Source of the DNA: a virus
Reading direction: 5' to 3' (one strand)
DNA: 22,746 nucleotides
IMG/VR virus record: IMGVR_UViG_3300001533_002814
Location: 1-22,746 of that record
Shown here: one piece after another, positions 13,564 to 19,562 of the stretch
Position numbering within the stretch: the stretch's first letter is position 1
How the letters are laid out: the number at the start of each line of letters is the position of its first letter
Notes under the pieces: generated by a model
Seen by the model: only the letters and a program-made list of their open reading frames with translations
Databases searched by the model: none
Told to the model about the DNA's origin: nothing
Translations under genes and position numbers: made by a program

Positions 13564-15030
13564 TTACATAATCTCTATTTCTTTAATTTCCGAATCAAAT
13601 CCATGTTCTAACAATCTGACCGCTCCTTCCAATGCATCCGGCCCATCATCTTTCACCACCGAGCTCGGAAACGCTATCAACTGTTCGATTAAATCAATTT
13701 GACCATCCTGCAGTAATATCTGGCCACGTTCGAACATCGGCGATAACCTACCGATACGCACCTCCTTGTTTACCGTCTGCGGATATCCCCTCACCGGCAG
13801 AATATAACCTTTTTCTTTACCCATCCGCTCGAATTCGGGAAGCAACAATTCAAACGCCCCCACAGCCTCCAAACCGATCTGCGCAATGATGCCGCCCTGT
13901 TGACGAAAATACTCGTAAATACTATACGTAGCATAAATCATCTCCATCGTAGAAGCATGTTTAATCCACGTATGAAGTACATAGAAATATGGATATCCTT
14001 CAAATGGTTTTCCAACTGTGACTATCGCTTTATAATCATGCTGTTCTTTCTGTTTTACACTTGGATCGATATATGATATGATATGTAATTTCTTTAAATC
14101 CAGCGTTCGCAAATTGAAATATTTGAACCACTTGTCATCAAATAGAGACACCTCGCTGCGTACATCAAGCATATATTCTTTGAGATATTTGACTGTACCG
14201 ATGACCCTTTTAATGTTTTTAAGTCTGCGCTTATTAAAAACACCCGGCCAGGTCGGCTTACCATCCGCTGTTTCAGCAGGAATCTCGATAGTTCTGATAT
14301 TCTCGTTCTTCTTCAATTCGGTCGCCGCACACTTTTTAGCGATGACCGTTCCCAAAAAATAAATCTGAAAATCATCACCCATCGCCGGGACCAATTGATC
14401 CATCAGAATATCGACTCCCTCCTTGACATATCTGGGATTTTTGACATTCTTGTCGTTCTCCCATTCATCTATAATCGCCAAATCAGGACGATATTGAATA
14501 TATTTACGGCTGCGGATTTTAGACATCCGTCCCAGACATTTACCCATACAACCGCATTTCAAAATAAACTCCTCGCTTTCCCAATGCTTTGAACGCTGAT
14601 CGCCGAAGTCCTCCCGCAACCGGAGATTGTTCTCTATCTCCGTCCGAATAGTCAACGAATAGACAAGCTCTGCCTGATCAACCGTATCACTTAAAAAGAG
14701 TACAAAGCGCCTCTTCTTTTGCAACATCTTCAGCAATGCATAAATTGAAAAAAACGTTGTCTTCCCGAATCCCCGGAAAGCTAATATCTGCACCAACTCA
14801 TTATTAATATCAAGAACATCCAATAAACTTTTATGCTTTCCGCTCCAGCGATCAGGAAAATGATGCGGAAAATAAGTTTTCATTGCCCAGAGAATATCAG
14901 TCTCCGTCTGTTGCAATCGACGTTGTTTTGCTTCCGCCGAGTTGTCTTCAAAAGGCCGAACTTCCGAGCGAATCTGTTGAATAAGCATCTCCGCCCGGCG
15001 ATCATACTCATGTAATGATGTTTTTCTCAT
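13564..15030 (-). CDS. Terminase large subunit
   Basis: The 488-residue product is the packaging motor. The ATPase part has a Walker A at residues 85-92 (FRGFGKTT) with the adenine-side ILA before it, and a Walker B with catalytic Glu in LAIIDEWE (184-191). The coupling motif lies near YFLGTVI (224-230). The RNase H-like nuclease part has Asp322 in SYIDPSVK, Glu388 in IGLEAVGA and Asp465 in DDGPDALEGA, the usual three metal-binding acids. It cuts and pumps phage DNA into the head through the portal. The order small terminase, inserts, large terminase, portal matches Mu gp27-gp28-gp29. The start overlaps the coiled-coil gene upstream by 23 bases. Confidence 0.92.
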   Translation of the reverse strand: MRKTSLHEYDRRAEMLIQQIRSEVRPFEDNSAEAKQRRLQQTETDILWAMKTYFPHHFPDRWSGKHKSLLDVLDINNELVQILAFRGFGKTTFFSIYALLKMLQKKRRFVLFLSDTVDQAELVYSLTIRTEIENNLRLREDFGDQRSKHWESEEFILKCGCMGKCLGRMSKIRSRKYIQYRPDLAIIDEWENDKNVKNPRYVKEGVDILMDQLVPAMGDDFQIYFLGTVIAKKCAATELKKNENIRTIEIPAETADGKPTWPGVFNKRRLKNIKRVIGTVKYLKEYMLDVRSEVSLFDDKWFKYFNLRTLDLKKLHIISYIDPSVKQKEQHDYKAIVTVGKPFEGYPYFYVLHTWIKHASTMEMIYATYSIYEYFRQQGGIIAQIGLEAVGAFELLLPEFERMGKEKGYILPVRGYPQTVNKEVRIGRLSPMFERGQILLQDGQIDLIEQLIAFPSSVVKDDGPDALEGAVRLLEHGFDSEIKEIEIM

Positions 15031-15214
15031 AGTCTTCTAATGCCTTTTTTAATGAAGAAATAATCTTCTCTTGTCTATTAGTGCGTTCTATTAAATCAGA
15101 AATTATCTCATTCAAAATAGCGCACTCATCAACTGCAGCCGAAAGCTGTTCCCCGAGCTCTGCATTTTCTTCTATCAATTTCCTCAATTCAGAAAAATCA
15201 AACCTTAAAGCCAT
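15008..15214 (-). CDS. Coiled-coil peptide upstream of large terminase
   Basis: The ATG at 15214 follows GAGGGC by 4 bases and gives a 68-residue protein. Almost its whole length is a heptad-patterned helix (LRKLIEENAELGEQLSAAVD, ILNEIISDLIERTNRQEKII, SSLKKALEDYEK). It overlaps the large-terminase start by 23 bases, so both are made together. Small coiled-coil proteins at this place occur in many Mu-like phages, and may help terminase assembly, but no function is established for this one. Confidence 0.65.
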   Translation of the reverse strand: MALRFDFSELRKLIEENAELGEQLSAAVDECAILNEIISDLIERTNRQEKIISSLKKALEDYEKNIIT

Positions 15215-15241
15215 AACGCCCTCATTCATTAAAACTTAATG

Positions 15242-15832
15242 CTATTCCTTTTTAATTATCTTATCACCATAGTCAATAAAATAAGGATAACCATTTTTTA
15301 AACTATCAACCATGCCAGGATCATAATCAATTTCTAAATAATTGCAGATATCTTTTAAACATCTTTTCGAAGATGTCAAATCTTTTAATGTCACTAAAAA
15401 ATAAGGATAAAATAATCCCCTATGAGTTAGAAAAGTCAAATCTTTATTACATTTTATAATATATTTCTCCGCCAATCGTTTGTCATATCCATTTCTTTTG
15501 ATTAAACTTTTTATATTTTCCTTACTATCTCTCTTAATGACTATAATCTTACTATCGAGATCCATAAAATCGAAAATTGACATATTCGATTTGGGAAAGA
15601 CTTTAATAAATCTGTTCAATAAATGAGTTACTCGATTCGCCCTAATCATTTTCATTATTTGTTTGATATAGATCAGTTTATTCCCGCGATATTTTTTCCC
15701 GATAAGCTTTTTTACATTTCCGTGGAAATCCTCTGAGAGCATATTAATATCTTTATGTCCCCCAAGTAAAGTCGCCAATAACGATGTGCCGCTATGTTCA
15801 GCGCCAACAACTAACAGATATTTGCTTTTCAT
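15242..15832 (-). CDS. Sulfotransferase-like protein
   Basis: The 196-residue product begins KYLLVVGAEHSGTSLLATLL, a P-loop of the type that binds the 5'-phosphosulfate of PAPS in sulfotransferases (VGxxRSGTSLLxxLLxxH). Around residues 95-110 the phrase KIIVIKRDSKENIKSLIKRN has the Arg and Ser spacing of the 3'-phosphate-binding motif. It is shorter than most family members (250-300) but both key motifs are present. It would transfer sulfate to an unknown acceptor such as a glycan or peptide. It is more AT-rich than its neighbours, sits only 13 bases after the small-terminase gene, and interrupts the terminase pair, so it looks like an acquired cargo gene. A nucleotide kinase is the alternative. 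Confidence 0.7.
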   Translation of the reverse strand: MKSKYLLVVGAEHSGTSLLATLLGGHKDINMLSEDFHGNVKKLIGKKYRGNKLIYIKQIMKMIRANRVTHLLNRFIKVFPKSNMSIFDFMDLDSKIIVIKRDSKENIKSLIKRNGYDKRLAEKYIIKCNKDLTFLTHRGLFYPYFLVTLKDLTSSKRCLKDICNYLEIDYDPGMVDSLKNGYPYFIDYGDKIIKKE

Positions 15833-15845
15833 TTCAGTTGCCTTA

Positions 15846-16343
15846 TTAATTTTTATATTTCTCTCGCATATAAATCAAAAAACCAGGTATCACTTCCTGC
15901 AGATTATTGAAAAAATTACCATGATTAGTCCTCACAAAAAAAGTCATTTCTTCAACTACCATCAACGTTACTCCCAGAGCATCAAAATCTTGATCCAGCT
16001 TTCTGATCGCGGTCGCTGTCTTGACCAGCATATCCGTAACCCCAGGATCTAATTCATCCACCTTTTGCATATATTGATGCAACATTTTCATCGTCTTTTC
16101 AGCAATGCCGCTGGCGCTCGTCTCCCAATCAAAAAGCCGGTCATCCCAGTTATAAGCTCGACGCCATCGATAAAGTGTCCGCGTCGAAATCCCGGTAGCC
16201 GATGAAATATCAGCCATCGACATCTTTTCCCGGATATACATCCGCTCAACATTACCCAACATTTGCCGCTCTTCATCAGTCACCCGGCGTCGCTTCGTAG
16301 CCGTCTTTTTTTTCTTTACAGTATGCTCTTTTCGATTGTACAT
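15846..16343 (-). CDS. Terminase small subunit (gp27-like)
   Basis: The ATG at 16343 follows GAAGAGGTG and gives 165 residues. After a basic N-terminus (KKKKTATKRRR) comes a helix-turn-helix, MSMADISSATGISTRTLYRW, ending in the phrase RAYNWDDR, as in DNA-recognition domains of small terminases. The remaining helices (IAEKTMKMLHQYMQKVDELD, ATAIRKLDQDFDALG) would form the oligomer. It recognises the packaging start on phage DNA and recruits the large subunit. It is 10 bases downstream of GemA. The gene order fits Mu gp27, but the sulfotransferase-like gene lies between it and the large subunit. Confidence 0.8.
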   Translation of the reverse strand: MYNRKEHTVKKKKTATKRRRVTDEERQMLGNVERMYIREKMSMADISSATGISTRTLYRWRRAYNWDDRLFDWETSASGIAEKTMKMLHQYMQKVDELDPGVTDMLVKTATAIRKLDQDFDALGVTLMVVEEMTFFVRTNHGNFFNNLQEVIPGFLIYMREKYKN

Positions 16344-16353
16344 GATCACCTCT

Positions 16354-16764
16354 TCATGCTTGATTCGCATCTCTTTTTTTAATTTGAAACCGCAACGTCC
16401 TTTCCATTGCAGCGATCAAATAGCCAGCTTCTCTTTTATTGATTTCCTCGATTTCCAAATTCAATATCTTTTTGCAGAAACCTTCCAGCCGCCGCCGGTT
16501 CAATGACCATCCCAATGCCGTCTCTAATTCTTTTATCCGATATTCCTGTGCCCGCGTCATATTTACCCAGCGATGATTTGTCGATTGAAAGCCAACTGAT
16601 TTGAAAAACCTCATCAATCTTTCAAATTTAATTAGCGTTAAATCAATCGAACTTTCTACGCCGCATATATTACGTAATGCATCTCGATAATCAAGATCAT
16701 CAAGTCGCAATTTCGCCTTCGCAACATGAATCAATGCTATCTGTTTTTTGTTGATTTTTGCCAT
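16354..16764 (-). CDS. gemA: GemA / Mu gp16-like regulator
   Basis: The ATG at 16764 (MAKINKKQIALIHVAKAKLR) is taken as the start, because the family begins with the IALIHVAKxxLxLDDxxYRxxL phrase; an upstream extension has no support. The 136-residue product continues LDDLDYRDALRNICGVESSI and a helical middle (KFERLMRFFKSVGF), with a basic Arg/Lys-rich C-terminal half (LGWSLNRRRLEGFCKKILNL). In Mu, gp16 (GemA) affects host gene expression and the switch to late genes by altering DNA supercoiling; its mechanism is not settled. It lies between Gam/Zn gene and terminase, as in Mu-like phages. Confidence 0.8.
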   Translation of the reverse strand: MAKINKKQIALIHVAKAKLRLDDLDYRDALRNICGVESSIDLTLIKFERLMRFFKSVGFQSTNHRWVNMTRAQEYRIKELETALGWSLNRRRLEGFCKKILNLEIEEINKREAGYLIAAMERTLRFQIKKRDANQA

Positions 16765-16942
16765 TAGTATATTCCAAGATAATTTTATTGATTTTTTTAT
16801 AAATACAATCGCAGATAATCTTCTTGCCTGTATTGACATTTTTACCAATAACACCCCGCCCGAAGCAGACCTTACAGTCTGCTTCGGCCGTGATCTCATC
16901 TATTCTGCCCTGTAAATATTGATATGTTGCCTGTGAGATCAT
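16700..16942 (-). CDS. Small protein with DnaJ-type Cys motif
   Basis: This 80-residue protein contains CKVCFGRGVIGKN and a second pair in KKIICDCIYKK, together a four-Cys zinc site similar to the CxxCxGxG repeats of DnaJ. The N-terminal helix (YQYLQGRIDEITAEADC) precedes it. The start at 16942 lies 3 bases after the Gam stop, with its GGGATA site inside the Gam end. The C-terminal 20 residues are read through the GemA start in another frame (65-base overlap). Small Cys proteins between Gam and gp16 are common in Mu-like phages, but no role is known. Confidence 0.7.
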   Translation of the reverse strand: MISQATYQYLQGRIDEITAEADCKVCFGRGVIGKNVNTGKKIICDCIYKKINKIILEYTNGKNQQKTDSIDSCCEGEIAT

Positions 16943-16945
16943 GAT

Positions 16946-17494
16946 TTATCTTATCCCGCTTATAACATCCATTTTCGGCATCGACTGGATGGCCTCTTCC
17001 TTCACCTCATACCAAAAATCATCGGAAATCTCCAGATGTACACCAAATACCGCCATTTCATCATCGGATAGATTGGCCTCTCTGATCGCAGTCTTATTGA
17101 CACTCTCCTTTATTGCAATAAAACGTTTGCGTTTCGCCTCTTTTAACTTTGCCAATACTTTGTTCCAGGTCCATTTTGGAAGTGTCTTCAACGCTGAAGA
17201 TTTCCGATATCCGACCACTGCAAAATTTAATTCCATAGAGCGCTTCGTTTTATCGAAATCGCACTTATTGAACACAGCGAAGTCTTCGACATCTTTTTCC
17301 AGACGTATCTTTTCTGTCTGTAAACTTTCTGCTTTTTTATTCGCCTTTGACTTCGCATCATTGATCGCTTTTTGCATTTCCGTTTCGATCTTCTCCAATT
17401 CCAAATTAATGTAAGCGATCTTCCTTAAGCCTTGATCGACATCATCCCAACTTTTTAGAATTGGGGACTCTGTTACCTTGCTTCTGTTTCTCAT
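16946..17494 (-). CDS. gam: Mu Gam-like host-nuclease inhibitor
   Basis: The ATG at 17494 (MRNRSKVTES) follows AGGAGGTC by 7 bases, giving 182 residues, the normal size of the Mu Gam family. Marks of the family are ILKSWDDVDQGLRKIAYINL near the N-terminus, the long coiled coil (IETEMQKAINDAKSKANKKA), and GYRKSSALKTLPKWTWNKVL in the middle. Gam is a Ku-like dimer that binds linear DNA ends and protects phage DNA from RecBCD-type exonucleases. The gene is followed closely by the Zn-protein gene. Two closely spaced start options exist; the one chosen has the ribosome binding site. Confidence 0.88.
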   Translation of the reverse strand: MRNRSKVTESPILKSWDDVDQGLRKIAYINLELEKIETEMQKAINDAKSKANKKAESLQTEKIRLEKDVEDFAVFNKCDFDKTKRSMELNFAVVGYRKSSALKTLPKWTWNKVLAKLKEAKRKRFIAIKESVNKTAIREANLSDDEMAVFGVHLEISDDFWYEVKEEAIQSMPKMDVISGIR

Positions 17495-17675
17495 CGTGTT
17501 TGACCTCCTGGTTTTTAGTTGCATTTAATAATTTGAGGCAACTATCGGCGTCGAGAATTAAATAACTTCTTCCCCGCAAAACGCCGCTAATCACATACAA
17601 CATAACAATCAGCACACCCATCAAAAAACCGGATGTGCCCACAAAGATAATCAAATAAAGCATCGAGCTTTCCAT
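17442..17675 (-). CDS. Small membrane protein upstream of Gam
   Basis: The 77-residue product starts MESSMLYLIIFVGTSGFLMG and continues VLIVMLYVISGVLRG, a long hydrophobic region that forms one or two membrane segments. The rest is hydrophilic and Lys/Gln-rich (NQEVKHDEKQKQGNRVPNS). A TAGGAGAT site lies 4 bases ahead of the ATG. Its 3' end overlaps the Gam gene by 53 bases in another frame. No family is recognised. It may be one of the holin-like or host-takeover membrane peptides common in early regions. Confidence 0.6.
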   Translation of the reverse strand: MESSMLYLIIFVGTSGFLMGVLIVMLYVISGVLRGRSYLILDADSCLKLLNATKNQEVKHDEKQKQGNRVPNSKKLG

Positions 17676-17856
17676 ACGATCTCCTATTTTATGCGTTCAT
17701 CTATCTGCGCAATCTATGAGAAAAAAATCCCACAATCGCATTAATTAGTAGCGAGCCGTGGATTCGAACCACGATACTCTATGGCTTCCCATACTTCGCC
17801 ATGCTGCTCGCTGACCTACCTGGACTTACAACCTTTCGATGCCGGCTCTCTCTCTT
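17676..17856 (-). other. Non-coding gap containing a tRNA-like element
   Basis: This 181-base stretch contains no open frame with a plausible start and ribosome binding site. Its only recognisable content is the tRNA-like sequence at 17749-17812. An A-rich stretch and a T-rich stretch flank it. Any transcript from the early promoter would pass through it. Confidence 0.5.
17749..17812 (-). tRNA. 64-nt tRNA-like element, acceptor and T arm intact
   Basis: Read on the minus strand, AGCGAGC (5') pairs over all 7 positions with GCTCGCT (3'), followed by a discriminator A. The T arm is perfect: CGTGG, loop TTCGAAT, CCACG, directly adjoining the acceptor stem as in tRNA. The 32 bases between lack a normal D arm and anticodon arm; they can form ATGGC-12 bases-GCCAT or TATGG-GAAG-CCATA instead. 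A normal tRNA would have about 41 bases there. No CCA is encoded (ACTA follows the stem). It is either a shortened tRNA remnant or a functional tRNA mimic. I cannot name an anticodon. Confidence 0.6.
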
Positions 17857-18060
17857 TTAATGGGGTATTTTTTTAATTGGCAATTGTAACGACGTCGTCG
17901 TGAAAAACCGATTGATTGCCTGTGCAATAGCAAACAAGCTATATCCAATAGCAATCCGGATCGTCATCTCATCTGCAATAAAATAAAACGCCCATGTTCC
18001 CAACACCTGGGCGAGAGCCAACGAAATTGTTTTTTTACCTTTCATTTCTGGCATCATCAT
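17857..18060 (-). CDS. Two-helix membrane peptide, overlapping pair member 2
   Basis: The product (65-67 residues; three consecutive ATGs at 18060, 18057 and 18054, the last best spaced from AAAGGT) has two hydrophobic segments, TISLALAQVLGTWAFYFIAD and IAIGYSLFAIAQAINRF, and a basic C-terminus (LQLPIKKIPH). It overlaps the end of the previous membrane gene by 26 bases. Two small, overlapping two-helix proteins could be a holin/antiholin-like pair, but no lysis enzyme is nearby. An alternative is membrane-associated replication or exclusion. Confidence 0.6.
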   Translation of the reverse strand: MMMPEMKGKKTISLALAQVLGTWAFYFIADEMTIRIAIGYSLFAIAQAINRFFTTTSLQLPIKKIPH

Positions 18061-18253
18061 ACCTTTTGATTTTCAAATTGTAGTTTAAAGTTTTGGCCTG
18101 CCATCCGCCTACCGCAAATGCAACGATCCATAATACAAGCTCTATAAATGAATCCTGCGTCAATGGGAAATCCGGTGCCAAAGCTTTCAATATTAAATAA
18201 AAACCAAGCAGCACCGACATTAAAAACATTTTTAACAACGGTTTCCAATCCAT
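18035..18253 (-). CDS. Two-helix membrane peptide, overlapping pair member 1
   Basis: The ATG at 18253 (MDWKPLLKMFLMSVLLGFYL) is chosen because GGAGGTG lies 6 bases upstream. The 72-residue product has two hydrophobic segments (MFLMSVLLGFYLILKALAP and FIELVLWIVAFAVGGWQAK) followed by a charged tail (LKIKRYDDARNER). This layout, N-terminus and C-terminus on the same side, is that of class II holins, as well as of many other phage peptides. It lies 29 bases downstream of MuB. The strong ribosome binding site suggests good expression in the early/middle transcript. Confidence 0.65.
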   Translation of the reverse strand: MDWKPLLKMFLMSVLLGFYLILKALAPDFPLTQDSFIELVLWIVAFAVGGWQAKTLNYNLKIKRYDDARNER

Positions 18254-18282
18254 CTTTTCACCTCCTTCCATATTTTTTTTTA

Positions 18283-19161
18283 TTATTGAACCAGCAATCC
18301 ATAAGCAGCCCGAATCCGCTCCTCATCGGTCTCGCCCATTTCAGCAAATAATTTCGAGCGTTCCAGCAGCTTATCCATTGTCCTTAATTCACCAGAATTG
18401 TGGATCCAACCCATCATATCATTGATAAATTGCCTCGAAAACTTAAAACCATGCCGCTCACAAATCATCTCGACATCCTCGCGCCGCGGAGGCGTAATAT
18501 CGCGCCGGAAGCCAACTCGCGAATATAACTGCGCCAGATTTTCTTTTAGCGTCTGTCCGCGCGTCAACAACATCAACAATCGCGGCAACCCAATCAGGAC
18601 CATCGCGCATGATCCATTATCGAAAATCGCCCTCAAAATCTCCAGATGCCGCACCTGAAGCAAATCCGCTTCATCAACGATTATCATCCTGAAACGCCGT
18701 TGCAAACTTCGTTTGATAGCCGTTAAACGCTCGTTCAAACTGCCGCCAGGAGTAGCCTCGCCCAGAGCAAATAATATCTGATCAAGCAGCTCCTTTGCTG
18801 TAATCGCTTTGTTCATTACCACATAAGCTGCATGTTCATTTAGCATCGAATAATATCTAACTGCTTCGGTTTTGCCTACGCCGGAATTACCAGTAATAAC
18901 AGCCAATTCTCTGCATTTTGAAGTCAATTCCAACACCTTTTGAACAGCTTTAAAACCAGTCGTATTACATAAATTCCAACGATAATCCCACTCATTTAAA
19001 AAATTCTCAAGACCATTAACAATATTGTCTTCACTCGCCTGATACTTGCCCGAGAGAACTTGTGATATTGTCGAGCGCTCATACCCTGTCGCCTTCTTCA
19101 AATCTCCAAGCGTTATCGTTCCCTCATCGAGCATCTTGTTGATTCTTTTTTTGACATCCAT
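18283..19161 (-). CDS. B: MuB-like AAA+ transposition ATPase
   Basis: The ATG at 19161 follows GGAGGGC and shares bases with the stop of the previous gene (TGATG). The 292-residue product has an N-terminal helix-turn-helix (LGDLKKATGYERSTISQVLS) as in MuB. The AAA+ core follows, with Walker A GNSGVGKT (~91-98), a strand with MIIVDEADLL as Walker B (~159-168), and IGLPRLL as sensor. A basic C-terminal part starts at RRDITPPRREDVEMI. MuB binds ATP and DNA, delivers target DNA to the MuA transpososome and activates strand transfer. Its length is close to MuB (312). Confidence 0.9.
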   Translation of the reverse strand: MDVKKRINKMLDEGTITLGDLKKATGYERSTISQVLSGKYQASEDNIVNGLENFLNEWDYRWNLCNTTGFKAVQKVLELTSKCRELAVITGNSGVGKTEAVRYYSMLNEHAAYVVMNKAITAKELLDQILFALGEATPGGSLNERLTAIKRSLQRRFRMIIVDEADLLQVRHLEILRAIFDNGSCAMVLIGLPRLLMLLTRGQTLKENLAQLYSRVGFRRDITPPRREDVEMICERHGFKFSRQFINDMMGWIHNSGELRTMDKLLERSKLFAEMGETDEERIRAAYGLLVQ

Positions 19162-19532
19162 CAGCAAGCCCTCCCCCCTTCATTAACTTTTTTTATTAAT
19201 TGAATCGGTTGAATTTCTTGTGCTTCTACAACTTTCCGAAAACATTCCTTACACGCATTACAAAAATCACCAAGCCCAACCTTGAATTCAGTCGAAATAA
19301 TACTTCCGAATGGTCGTATTAGCCCTATAAATTCGTCTTGATAATAAATATATCCTGTTGATGGGGGCATTCCTTCTTTTTCATGATTTGTTTTGTTATA
19401 TTTAACACCCCAGGATTCATCGATTTTAAATACGATAATATCAGCGCTCTCGTACAATTCCATCCCGTAAGCCATCAAAACCCGCATGAAATTGAAATAG
19501 CCGATGTCAAGAGTAAAACGATTGTTTGTCAT
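19161..19532 (-). CDS. Small Cys protein between transposase and MuB genes
   Basis: The 123-residue product starts after a clear GGGAG site and ends at the MuB start. It has the segments FNFMRVLMAYGMELYESADI, a strand pair around STGYIYYQDEFIGLIRPFG, and near the end LGDFCNACKECFRKVVEAQE, where three Cys (CxxCxxC) may bind metal. In Mu A and B are adjacent; a gene in this place is an insertion characteristic of some Mu-like phages and of transposon families. I recognise no family. Translation of MuB is coupled to it, so a part in transposition or its control is plausible. Confidence 0.65.
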   Translation of the reverse strand: MTNNRFTLDIGYFNFMRVLMAYGMELYESADIIVFKIDESWGVKYNKTNHEKEGMPPSTGYIYYQDEFIGLIRPFGSIISTEFKVGLGDFCNACKECFRKVVEAQEIQPIQLIKKVNEGGRAC

Positions 19533-19562
19533 AGCTAATCTCCCTATTTTTATTAATGGTTA

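Noticed and set aside
17857-18253. Confirmed holin/antiholin pair
   Set aside because: Topology fits, but the genes lie in the early region far from any lysis gene, so the function is left open.
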